NCBI GenBank assembly: GCA_030145015.1
Contig: JAQYWI010000003.1
Location: forward strand, 1-64,000
DNA: 64,000 nucleotides
Source of the DNA: Desulfobacterales bacterium
GTDB lineage: Bacteria; Desulfobacterota; Desulfobacteria; Desulfobacterales; JAHEIW01
Direction of reading: 5' to 3'
Shown: positions 50,172 through 58,243 of the stretch, one piece after another
Layout: each line of letters begins with the position of its first letter
How positions within the stretch are numbered: position 1 is the stretch's first letter
The notes under the pieces: generated by a model
The model's input: the letters and a program-made list of their open reading frames with translations, nothing else
Database searches by the model: none
Told to the model about the DNA's origin: nothing
Made by a program: the position numbers and the translations under genes

Positions 50172-51071
50172 ATGAAAATTCTTATCACAGGTGGTCTGGG
50201 GTTTGTCGGCACAAACCTTTCGGATTATCTTCTTGATCAAGGGCACTCTGTCATCGCGGTCGGTCGGGCTTCGACTCAAAATCGGATAACCTCCGAGCGG
50301 TATCGATACATCTCAGCGGATACAACCCGGCCGGGAGACTGGCAGCAGGCGCTGGGTGAAGTGGACGGCGTCGTTAATCTGGTCGGCAAATCAATTTTTA
50401 AGCGCTGGAGCAAGCGCTATAAGAAAGAGATTTATGACAGTCGAATATCAAGCACCCGCAATGTGGTCGATGCCCTGCCGGCCGGGAAATCGGTTGTCCT
50501 TTGCAGCACATCCGGTGCCGGTGTTTACGGCAACAGAGGTGATGATTTTTTGAAAGAAGACGAAAAACCCGGTGATGATTTTTTGGCAACCGTTTCGGTG
50601 GACTGGGAAGCAGAGGCTTTCAAAGGAACGCATAAAGGCATCCGGGTTGCCGTGATGCGGTTTGGCGTTATTCTGGGAAAACACGGCGGGTCTATGGCGA
50701 AAATGATCCCGGCGTTTAAATCCTTTGTGGGGGGTCCCATCGGCCGCGGGACCCAATGGTTTCCCTGGATTCATCTGGCGGATCTCATGGCAGCCATACT
50801 TTTTATTTTTAAAAATCCGCAGGTCAACGGCGCCATTAATTTTTGTGCCCCCCAGCCGGTGAGAAATCGCGAGTTCGCAAAAACACTGGGTGAAGTATTG
50901 CACCGGCCGGCGGTTATGCCCGCACCGGCATTTATGATCCGAATGCTGCTTGGAGAATTCGGAAACGTCTTACTCTACAGCCAGCGCACGATTCCCGACA
51001 AGCTTTTAAGCTACGGTTTTGAATTTCAGTACCCGGATGTCCGGTCGGCTATCAAAGAGGTAGTTTCCTAA
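50172..51071 (+). CDS. TIGR01777-family epimerase (YfcH-like)
   Basis: A 299-residue extended short-chain dehydrogenase. GGLGFVGTNLSDYLLDQGH (NAD(P) binding), VVNLVGKSI, RWSKRYKKEIYDSRISSTR and CSTSGAGVYGNRGDD, then WFPWIHLADLMAA and INFCAPQPVRNREF are the TIGR01777 set. Substrate unknown. GGGGAGGTG precedes the ATG. Confidence 0.88.
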   Translation: MKILITGGLGFVGTNLSDYLLDQGHSVIAVGRASTQNRITSERYRYISADTTRPGDWQQALGEVDGVVNLVGKSIFKRWSKRYKKEIYDSRISSTRNVVDALPAGKSVVLCSTSGAGVYGNRGDDFLKEDEKPGDDFLATVSVDWEAEAFKGTHKGIRVAVMRFGVILGKHGGSMAKMIPAFKSFVGGPIGRGTQWFPWIHLADLMAAILFIFKNPQVNGAINFCAPQPVRNREFAKTLGEVLHRPAVMPAPAFMIRMLLGEFGNVLLYSQRTIPDKLLSYGFEFQYPDVRSAIKEVVS

Positions 51072-51119
51072 AAGTTGCCTCCTAAAATGCATCTGATCAG
51101 GGGCTGAAATCTTGAAGGC

Positions 51120-51205
51120 CTCACGCAAAGACGCCAAGCCGCAAAGATTTTTTAATTGTAATGTTTAGATTTTTTTCCTTTGCGAGCCTTGCGGCTTTGC
51201 GTGAG
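51120..51205. repeat. Inverted repeat with CTCACGCAAAG ends
   Basis: CTCACGCAAAGACGCCAAG (from 51120) ends CCGCAAAG and faces CTTTGCG..CCTTGCGGCTTTGCGTGAG (to 51205), separated by an AT-rich loop. I know this wording from intergenic repeats in other deltaproteobacteria, but did not compare any genome. Confidence 0.65.
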
Positions 51206-51254
51206 AATTATTCACTTTACCGAACGTCTTAATTGAAAGGATGCGATTGATTCT

Positions 51255-51812
51255 ATGAGCAATAACGAACTCGATGAAGACGGCCAGCAATTTTTGATTC
51301 AACTGTTCGAACAAACCCGGGGGGATACATCTGCGCAAGTATCCATGTATGACGTCGGTAATGATCTAGGATTGGACCGGGATACCAGCTCCCGGGTGGC
51401 GGAAACCCTTATGGGATTGCAGCTGGTGGAAATCCGGACCCTTTCCGGCGGGATCGGTATTAGCACGGAGGGCGCCGATGAGGTTAAACGCTTGATGGGA
51501 GGCGCCGCTACGACGGGCGAGTTGCACCGCAAGCTAACCGATCAATCCATTATGGATCAAATAAGCTCTCAGGCGGTAGAACAGGCCGCCGCTGAGCTTA
51601 AAATCAAGGCCGGCAACCTGGGCCTGGATTTTGAGGGCCTTTCGGAGTTGATGGCAGATTTAAAAACCATCGATGCCCAGCTGGGTTCGTCAAGGCCTAA
51701 AACAGCAATTATCCGTGAATGCCTGTACTCGCTGAAAGAGACTCTGGAAGGACTGGCGGACAATGAAAGCCTGATGAAGATCAAAGTATTGTTGGGACCA
51801 GAGGACAGATGA
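51255..51812 (+). CDS. Putative winged-helix protein, unknown family
   Basis: A 185-residue soluble protein. The first 85 residues look like a winged helix (LFEQTRGDTSAQVSMYDVGNDLGLDRDTSSRVAETLMGLQLVEIR then GGIGISTEGADEVKRLM), followed by acidic helices rich in Ala, Leu and Glu. It may be a regulator or an adaptor. GAAAGG lies 17 bases upstream of the ATG, which is far. Confidence 0.6.
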   Translation: MSNNELDEDGQQFLIQLFEQTRGDTSAQVSMYDVGNDLGLDRDTSSRVAETLMGLQLVEIRTLSGGIGISTEGADEVKRLMGGAATTGELHRKLTDQSIMDQISSQAVEQAAAELKIKAGNLGLDFEGLSELMADLKTIDAQLGSSRPKTAIIRECLYSLKETLEGLADNESLMKIKVLLGPEDR

Positions 51813-51964
51813 CAGAAGACAGATGTCAGAAAACAGATGACACGGGGGATGATCTCATATTCCGTACTTTTTCTTTCTTCTGTTATAAACGTCATTATGG
51901 CAAGGTATTGTTTGTTAAATTTAAAAAAACAAAAAGACCTAGTAGAGATGAGAAGGGATGACGC

Positions 51965-52759
51965 ATGCCTAAAAAGAAAAAAAAGATCAAATTAATCTCC
52001 TGGAACGTAAACGGCCTGCGCGCTGCTATTAAAAAGGAATTTTTTAGATCCTTTAATCAGCTGGATGCGGATATTTTTGGCATTCAGGAGACCAAACTTC
52101 AGGAACATCAGCTGACCGATGAAATGAAGAATATCCCAGGCTATGAAGCCAGTTGGTCGCATGCTTCGGTGAAAAAGGGTTACAGCGGAGTCGGCACTTA
52201 CAGCCGGATCAAACCCAAACGCGTCAACACGGAACTGGGTATTTCCAAATTCGATCAGGAGGGCCGCATTATCGAACTGGAGTTTGATCATTTTAATATT
52301 TTTAACGTCTATTTCCCAAACGGCCAGATGAGCGCTGAAAGACTTGAATATAAGCTTGATTTTTACGAAAAATTTTTCGAATATACCGATTCCCTGAAAA
52401 GTGAAGGACGCAGCCTTATCATTACCGGAGATTATAATACGGCTCACAACGAAATTGATCTGAAAAACCCAAAAGCCAATCAAAATACCTCCGGTTTTTT
52501 AAGAATCGAACGTGATTGGCTGGATCGAATCACCCAAAACGGTTATGTGGATACTTTCAGGCATTTTTTCCCGGATACCGTAAAATATTCATGGTGGACC
52601 TACCGGTTTAAAGCAAGGGATCGGAATATCGGGTGGCGCATCGATTACTTTTTTGTGACCGAAGATATGATCAAAAAAGGCTGGATCAAAGAAGCGTTTA
52701 TCGAAAACAATATTTTAGGTTCCGATCATTGTCCGATCGGGCTTGTTTTGGAAATCTGA
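51965..52759 (+). CDS. xth: Exodeoxyribonuclease III (AP endonuclease, Xth/ExoA family)
   Basis: A 264-residue nuclease: KLISWNVNGLRAAIKKEF, DIFGIQETKLQ (metal Glu), YSGVGTYSRIKP, FNVYFPNGQMSAERLEYKLDFY, ITGDYNTAHNEID, WWTYRF, IGWRIDYFFV and the end SDHCPIGLVLE (catalytic Asp-His). Cuts DNA at abasic sites in repair. A family B repeat starts 8 bases after its stop. Confidence 0.94.
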   Translation: MPKKKKKIKLISWNVNGLRAAIKKEFFRSFNQLDADIFGIQETKLQEHQLTDEMKNIPGYEASWSHASVKKGYSGVGTYSRIKPKRVNTELGISKFDQEGRIIELEFDHFNIFNVYFPNGQMSAERLEYKLDFYEKFFEYTDSLKSEGRSLIITGDYNTAHNEIDLKNPKANQNTSGFLRIERDWLDRITQNGYVDTFRHFFPDTVKYSWWTYRFKARDRNIGWRIDYFFVTEDMIKKGWIKEAFIENNILGSDHCPIGLVLEI

Positions 52760-52766
52760 AGGTCAA

Positions 52767-52991
52767 AAGTGCCTAAAGTGACTAGAGTGACTAAAGTGCC
52801 TAAAGTTAAGGAATTCTACCCGTCGAGAGCCTCCCTTCGAAAGCCTCCCTTCGAGAGCCTCCCTTCGAGAGCCTCAGGGTCGAACGACAGGGTCTATCGA
52901 CAGGGTCGAACGATCATTTTTATAAAAGATGGAGCGTTGCGACACCACAACTTTAGGCACTTTAGCTCACTTTAGTTCACTTTAGGCACTT
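52767..52991. repeat. Family B palindromic repeat, copy 3
   Basis: The largest copy. AAGTGCCTAAAGTGAC..CTAAAGTTAAGGAATTCTA on the left, AAAAGATGGAGCG..CACAACTTTAGGCACTTTAG on the right. The centre has the unit GAGAGCCTCCCTTC repeated (one copy carries GAAAG) and two GTCGAACGA words. The centre therefore varies in length between copies. Confidence 0.7.
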
Positions 52992-53018
52992 GTTTAAACA
53001 TTAAAAAGAGAGCGCGAA

Positions 53019-53624
53019 TTGAAACATCCCAAAATAGTGGCCATCTATGGCAGTCCCCGGCGCAAAGGCAATACAGCCACACTGTTAGAAAAAACCATCG
53101 AAGGGGCGCGGGATTCAGGTGCTGAGGTCGAAGAAATTGTGTTACGCGACTTAAAGATTTCTCCTTGCCTTGAAATTTACGGGTGCATGCAAGCCGGAGA
53201 ATGTGCCATCAAAGATGATTTCCAAATTGTCCGGGATAAAATTCTGGCTTCTCAAGGACTTATCCTGGCCTCCCCGGTCTTTTTTTATGCGGTGAGTTCC
53301 CATACAAAAATCCTGATGGATCGGTTCCAATCCCTGTGGGTTAAAAAATACTGGGTGGATAAAACTCCCAGGGACCAACAGACACTCAAACGCAAAGGGC
53401 TTTTTATATCCGCCGGCGCCACCAAAGGCAAAAAGCTTTTCGATGGAATGCTTCTGAGTGTAAAATATTTCTTCGATGTTTTGGACATGGATCTATGGAA
53501 AACGCTTTTATACCGCCAGCTCGATTTTCAGGAAGATGTTTTAAAACACCCCGAATATCTGGAAGAAGCATACACAGCCGGTAAGGCATTCACCGAAGCC
53601 ATTGAAAATGATTTCAATGGCTGA
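53019..53624 (+). CDS. Flavodoxin-family NAD(P)H-dependent FMN reductase
   Basis: A 201-residue flavoprotein: IVAIYGSPRRKGNTATLLEKTIEG (FMN phosphate loop), ISPCLEIYGCMQAGECAIKDDF (cysteine motif of the iron-sulfur-flavoprotein-like group, with C50, C56, C62) and ASPVFFYAVSSHTKILMDRF. Probably a cytoplasmic electron carrier or quinone reductase. TTG start, weak ribosome site. Confidence 0.85.
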   Translation: MKHPKIVAIYGSPRRKGNTATLLEKTIEGARDSGAEVEEIVLRDLKISPCLEIYGCMQAGECAIKDDFQIVRDKILASQGLILASPVFFYAVSSHTKILMDRFQSLWVKKYWVDKTPRDQQTLKRKGLFISAGATKGKKLFDGMLLSVKYFFDVLDMDLWKTLLYRQLDFQEDVLKHPEYLEEAYTAGKAFTEAIENDFNG

Positions 53625-53652
53625 GGTTCAAAGGTACAGGGTTCATGGACTT

Positions 53653-53757
53653 GTTCGATTGGTTTGATTGGTCTTATGGGTTGAATTGGTTGGCTTAAAC
53701 CGAACCAATTGAACGAATTGAACCAATTAAACAAATGTAACGTTTGCCAGCTGGCTG
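53653..53757. repeat. Family C palindromic repeat, copy 2
   Basis: 101 of 105 bases match 12310-12414 in the same orientation. It lies in the gap after the flavoprotein gene. It is followed by words of the type CCGTAACGCGTAACTCG (53776-53792 region), another local repeat. Confidence 0.8.
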
Positions 53758-53824
53758 GCACTTGAAACCCGCAACCCGTAACGCGTAACTCGTAACCCGC
53801 AACCAGAAACGATAGAGCAACTTT

Positions 53825-54718
53825 ATGACACTCCGCTTTGAACCCATCGGTCTTGAAAGACAGGAAGATTATCTTAAAGCGCTTTCGCGATGCCCCCAAC
53901 TTACCTCTGACTATAGTTTTTTAAATCTGTGGGCCTGGGCCGAAGAATACGGCCTTCGTTGGGCCTGGGATGGGGACTTGATCTGGATCCGCCAAAGCTT
54001 GCCCGACGAATTCCTCTGGGCGCCCGTAGGTCGCTGGGATGCGGTCGACTGGCAAAACCGATTCAGGGTGAACCAGAGCGCCCGTTCCGTATTTACGCGG
54101 GTTCCGGAGATGCTATCAAATCTGTGGCGCGAAAAAATGCCGCCGGAGACGCATATTGAAGAAGAGAGGGGCAACTGGGATTATCTTTACAATGTGACGG
54201 ATTTGGTTGAGTTGAAAGGCAACCGTTATCACAAAAAAAAGAACCTGCTAAATCAATTTAGCCGTAAATACGATTTTACCTACCTGCTTTTCGGGCCTGA
54301 GATGGTGGATCAGGCCATGGCGATGCAGACGGACTGGTGCACGTGGCGGGATTGCGAATCGTCCGATATTCTCTCGTCGGAAAATCGCGCCATTTTTAAA
54401 ATCCTGAAAGAATGGAGACAGCTGGCCGGTCTGCTTGGTGGCGCCCTTATGGTTGATGGTTCGATGGTGGCCTATACCGTCGCCGAGGCCTTGACCCGTG
54501 ACATATTGCTTATCCATTTTGAGAAGGGGGATACAGCCTACAAAGGCATTTACCAGGCCATTAATCAGAAGTTTTTAGCCAATTCCGCCAGCCAATACAC
54601 CTTTGTTAATCGAGAGCAGGATTTAGATGACGAAGGGCTTCGGAAAGCCAAACTGTCCTACCATCCGGTCGATTATTTACGAAAATATCGCGTCACGATG
54701 ACCGGTACATTCATCTAA
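53825..54718 (+). CDS. DUF2156 family protein (phosphatidylglycerol lysyltransferase C-terminal-like)
   Basis: A 297-residue GNAT-like protein. Landmarks are TSDYSFLNLWAW, LVELKGNRYHKKKNLLNQF, the centre AYTVAEALTRDILLIHFEKG, and the end FVNREQDLDDEGLRKAKLSYHPVDYLRKYRV. The family is related to MprF C-terminal domains that transfer aminoacyl groups. No membrane segments, so it acts in the cytoplasm or at its surface. Substrate unknown. Confidence 0.85.
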   Translation: MTLRFEPIGLERQEDYLKALSRCPQLTSDYSFLNLWAWAEEYGLRWAWDGDLIWIRQSLPDEFLWAPVGRWDAVDWQNRFRVNQSARSVFTRVPEMLSNLWREKMPPETHIEEERGNWDYLYNVTDLVELKGNRYHKKKNLLNQFSRKYDFTYLLFGPEMVDQAMAMQTDWCTWRDCESSDILSSENRAIFKILKEWRQLAGLLGGALMVDGSMVAYTVAEALTRDILLIHFEKGDTAYKGIYQAINQKFLANSASQYTFVNREQDLDDEGLRKAKLSYHPVDYLRKYRVTMTGTFI

Positions 54719-54881
54719 AAATAGTTTTAAATTAAGACGGATTCTGATATCGTAAAAAGTTTAGGCTGGTAAAGAATCTGTGGCATTATTTCCAAGATAT
54801 TACCTAGATTGTGCACAATTGTTGAATCTTCCGACTCAAACCTATCAGCGATTTTGATTTGTAGAGCGGTGGAAGGGCTAA

Positions 54882-56450
54882 ATGAAGATTGTAAGAAAAA
54901 GTACGGTTGTTTTCCAGTTACTGTTTTTAATCTTTTTGCTTGCCGTGTTTTGCGTTAATACTGCGACCGCAATTCAGCCAAAACATCCTGAAAAATCAAG
55001 CGCTCAGTCCTCTGAACAGGTTGATGACCTGAAAGCCCATAAAAACCCTGACGACACTTCAACACCCCACAATAAAGCCGACACCCATCAGGGGGCGGGA
55101 CATGCAAATATCGGTGAAATCCTGCCCCTCTGGAGCTGTATACCTTTTGCCTTTATCCTGCTTTCCATCGCGCTTTTCCCGCTTTTTTGGCCTGATTTCT
55201 GGCATCATCATTTTGGAAAAATTTCCGGATTCTGGGCCGCAAGTTTAGGGGTACCGTTTCTGATTGTATTTAAAGGCGCTGCGCTGTACGAGATTCTACA
55301 CATTATCCTTGCAGACTATGTGCCTTTTATTATCCTGCTGTGGTCTTTATATACGGTTTCCGGCGGGATTTTATTGCGGGGCCGGTTGCGCGGAACCCCG
55401 ATCGTGAATGTGGCGATACTTATCATCGGTACATTGCTGGCCTCCTGGATGGGCACCACCGGTGCAGCCATGCTGTTGATCCGCCCATTTCTGCGGGCCA
55501 ACAATTACCGTAAAAACCGAACCTTTATGGTGGTATTTTTTATATTTTTAGTTGCCAATGTTGGCGGATCACTAACCCCGCTCGGAGATCCACCGCTTTT
55601 TTTGGGTTATTTACATGGCGTCTCTTTTTTCTGGACGGTTAAAATCCTGCCTCACATGCTGACGGTTGTTATCATACTTTTGGTGATCTACTTTATCCTC
55701 GACACGTATTACTATCGCAAAGAAGGCCTTAGCGCCCCTGAGGAGGAAGGTGTCAAAGAGCCTCTCAAACTTGAAGGGGTGTACAATTTTTTATTTTTGG
55801 CCGGGATTGTCGGATCTGTACTGATGAGCGGTATCGTGGACTGGGGCGAAGTCAATACATTGGGCGTGCACCGAACTGTTCAAGACTGGACTCGCGATGG
55901 CTTGCTGATTTTGATGGGAATTGGATCGCTGGTAACAACACCCATGCAATTGCGCGATGACAATGATTTTACCTGGTTTCCCATCATTGAAGTGGCCTAT
56001 TTATTTGTCGGAATTTTTATTACGATGATCCCCTGTTTGCTGATTTTAAAAGCAGGACCCCATGGCGCCCTGGCATTTTTGACAAGCGAGGTCACCCGGC
56101 CCGTGCATTATTTCTGGGTAACCGGTGCACTCTCCGGTTTTCTCGACAATGCCCCAACCTATCTCACTTTTTTCAACAGTGCCCTGGGCGCATTTTATGC
56201 CGGGATGCCCGAAGCCCAGGCAGTCCCGCTGCTAATGACCGAAAACGCAATTTATCTTAAAGCGGTTTCGGCCGGTGCTGTTTTTTTTGGCGCTTGCAGC
56301 TACATCGGCAATGCGCCGAATTTTATGGTCCGCTCCATTTCCGAAGAAGCCGGTACACCCATGCCGAGTTTCTTTGGCTATGTTTTAAAATATGCGCTGG
56401 TATTTTTAGTGCCGACTTTTATAATCGTATCTTTTATTTTTTTTAGATAA
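54882..56450 (+). CDS. Sodium/proton antiporter, NhaD-like (CitMHS/ArsB fold)
   Basis: A 522-residue membrane protein. A cleavable-looking N-terminal hydrophobic segment and a 60-residue polar stretch come first, then ten or more helices. NhaD-like motifs are MGTTGAAMLLIRPFLRAN, FLVANVGGSLTPLGDPPLFLGYL and SGFLDNAPTYLTFFNSA. It exchanges Na+ for H+. The response regulator and stress-protein genes follow in the same direction, 17 and 44 bases apart. Confidence 0.85.
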   Translation: MKIVRKSTVVFQLLFLIFLLAVFCVNTATAIQPKHPEKSSAQSSEQVDDLKAHKNPDDTSTPHNKADTHQGAGHANIGEILPLWSCIPFAFILLSIALFPLFWPDFWHHHFGKISGFWAASLGVPFLIVFKGAALYEILHIILADYVPFIILLWSLYTVSGGILLRGRLRGTPIVNVAILIIGTLLASWMGTTGAAMLLIRPFLRANNYRKNRTFMVVFFIFLVANVGGSLTPLGDPPLFLGYLHGVSFFWTVKILPHMLTVVIILLVIYFILDTYYYRKEGLSAPEEEGVKEPLKLEGVYNFLFLAGIVGSVLMSGIVDWGEVNTLGVHRTVQDWTRDGLLILMGIGSLVTTPMQLRDDNDFTWFPIIEVAYLFVGIFITMIPCLLILKAGPHGALAFLTSEVTRPVHYFWVTGALSGFLDNAPTYLTFFNSALGAFYAGMPEAQAVPLLMTENAIYLKAVSAGAVFFGACSYIGNAPNFMVRSISEEAGTPMPSFFGYVLKYALVFLVPTFIIVSFIFFR

Positions 56451-56467
56451 GCAAGAGGATCGACATT

Positions 56468-56860
56468 ATGCGAAAAAAAGCTCTGGTCGTAGATGACAAT
56501 CCGGATGTGCGGCTTTTTAGTGTAGCGGTTTTGAAAAAAAACGGCTATACGCCATTGGTGGCGGAAGATGGCGAAAGCGGCCTGCGGATGATCAAAGCAG
56601 AAAAACCGGATCTGGTTATCCTCGATGTTTTAATGCCGCGACAGAGTGGAGTGCGATTATATCGTGAACTGAAGACCACCAAATCTTTAAAAGATATTAA
56701 AGTAATCGTGCTGGGAGAGATTGCCAAGAAGGCATTTCTACGATCCCAGAAGGCCTTAACCGAATTTGGCGATGCGGAAATACCCGAGCCGGAGATTTAT
56801 TTGGAAAAACCGGTGGAACCCGAAGAGCTGGCTGAGGCGCTTAAAAAAATACGGGGCTGA
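56468..56860 (+). CDS. Response regulator receiver domain protein
   Basis: A 130-residue single-domain receiver: LVVDDNPDVRLFS (acidic pair), DLVILDVLMPRQSG (phosphorylated Asp, about residue 51) and a late LEKPVEPEEL (conserved Lys). Without an output domain it probably regulates by protein contact. GCAAGAGG precedes the ATG. Possibly co-transcribed with the antiporter. Confidence 0.88.
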   Translation: MRKKALVVDDNPDVRLFSVAVLKKNGYTPLVAEDGESGLRMIKAEKPDLVILDVLMPRQSGVRLYRELKTTKSLKDIKVIVLGEIAKKAFLRSQKALTEFGDAEIPEPEIYLEKPVEPEELAEALKKIRG

Positions 56861-56904
56861 CTTTCCGGTTTTTGCCGACAACACGAACAAGAGGTGCCGA
56901 CAGC

Positions 56905-57801
56905 ATGGAAATTAAAAAACTTCTTTTTGTGACCAAGTTTGAAGAGCTGAGCTTTGATTCGCTCCGATCCCTGCTGAATTTGCGCGACGGCGCACTGGAG
57001 CATGTGGTGTTTGTTAATGTGATCGAAAGAGATCGTGTGGCGATGCGCAGGGGCACCGGATACCAGAAAGACGAAGAGATTCGGCTGCGGGAGGCGGCCA
57101 ATATACGGTTTATCGACTGGGCCGAAAATCTTTTCGAGCAGGGCATGGAGGTCGGCGTTTATATCGTGGTCGGCAGCCTGGTGCCTGAAGTGATCAAAGC
57201 CAGCCAGAAGGAGGATGCCGATCTGATTGTCATCGGACGCTCGCACAAGGGTGTTCTGGAACACCTGTATTCGGGTTCGGATGTTATCGAACTGCTTCGC
57301 AGGGCCTGGATACCGGTCCTGGTATACAAACACCTGTCGGAGACGGCCATTTCAGTAGAAGAACCGTTTGACCGTCCGCTTCTGGCAATTGACTGGTCTC
57401 CCAGCAGTTTACGGGCGGTCGAATATATAAAAGCCTTAAAAGGCGTGGTTGCAGAAGTCAATCTGGTGAACGTCGTCAGTGAAAAGGATTTAAATGGCGC
57501 TGCCGCAACGGCCCTTTCAAAAACGCGCAAAGAAGCCCGCAACAAACTGGAAAAAATCTGCGAGGGTTTCGAGGCCGTCGGAATCAAGGCCAAAGAGCAT
57601 GTTTATGTCGGCGATCCGGACGAGGAAATTGAAAAAGCAGCAAAAGACTGTCAGACAACCCTGATTGTTTTAGGCTCTTCCGCAAAATCAGCCTGGGTTG
57701 AAAAATGGCTTGGTAGCACCCCCCAAAAGGTTGCTGAAGAATCCATCTATCCAACCCTGATCGTGCCACCCGAACGCGATCCTCAGGCCGAGACGGAATA
57801 A
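56905..57801 (+). CDS. Universal stress protein with two UspA domains
   Basis: About 298 residues from the ATG at 56905; an earlier TTG at 56872 has no ribosome site. Two tandem Usp domains. The first ends DLIVIGRSHKGVLEHLYSGSDVIELLRRAWIPVLV, the second TLIVLGSSAKSAWVEKWLGSTPQKVAEESIYPTLIVPP, each with the G-2x-G-9x-G(S/T) nucleotide-binding style (G..S..G). Common in anaerobes under energy stress. A perfect palindrome ATCCGCCTAGGCGGAT follows at 57801-57816. Confidence 0.85.
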   Translation: MEIKKLLFVTKFEELSFDSLRSLLNLRDGALEHVVFVNVIERDRVAMRRGTGYQKDEEIRLREAANIRFIDWAENLFEQGMEVGVYIVVGSLVPEVIKASQKEDADLIVIGRSHKGVLEHLYSGSDVIELLRRAWIPVLVYKHLSETAISVEEPFDRPLLAIDWSPSSLRAVEYIKALKGVVAEVNLVNVVSEKDLNGAAATALSKTRKEARNKLEKICEGFEAVGIKAKEHVYVGDPDEEIEKAAKDCQTTLIVLGSSAKSAWVEKWLGSTPQKVAEESIYPTLIVPPERDPQAETE

Positions 57802-57897
57802 TCCGCCTAGGCGGATGAATACGTCTGAAGTGAATTAAAAAGCTAGCGTTGTGTCCTTTATGTAATTTGCAAAGCACGGATTGGTTTTACAGCAAAT

Positions 57898-58026
57898 TAA
57901 ATTCCAAATTTCAAGCACCAAATTACAAATAAATCTCAAATCTCAATTTACAATGACCGAAGTTTGATATTTTGAATTTTGGTCATTGTCATTTGTTTGA
58001 TATTTGTGTTTTGTGATTTGGGATTT
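57898..58026. repeat. Family A palindromic intergenic repeat, copy 2
   Basis: AAATTCCAAATTTCAAGCACC..CAATGACCGAAG, then TTTTGAATTTTGGTCATT (57970-57987) and GTTTTGTGATTTGGGATTT. The arms are related complements. With the palindrome at 57801 and the family E element it accounts for the 439-base gap 57802-58240. Confidence 0.6.
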
Positions 58027-58097
58027 TCCCGGTTAAAGAACTCAACTGACTAAAATATACCAGACGGCTTTTGTAACATGTTTGTGGGACATTATAA

Positions 58098-58243
58098 TAG
58101 AACCCATTTCAAAAATGTGGATCAGGGTCCAGGGTAAGGCGTCCCATGAATTGATAACGGAGCGGACACGCAGTACGTGAGTATTTCAATTCAGGGGACA
58201 ACGCAGCCCTGGGCACTTAGACGCATTTTTGAGATGGGTTCTA
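58098..58243. repeat. Family E palindromic element, copy 2
   Basis: 20-base terminal inverted repeats: TAGAACCCATTTCAAAAATG (58098-58117) and, on the other strand, TAGAACCCATCTCAAAAATG (58243-58224), one mismatch. The inside is also roughly palindromic (CCAGGG..TGAATTGA facing TCAATTCA..CCCTGG). The terminal TAG on the minus strand is the stop codon of hdrA. Confidence 0.75.

Noticed and set aside
52800..52920. Direct GAGAGCCTCCCTTC repeats as a CRISPR array
   Set aside because: Units are adjacent without spacers of constant length and sit within a family B palindrome.
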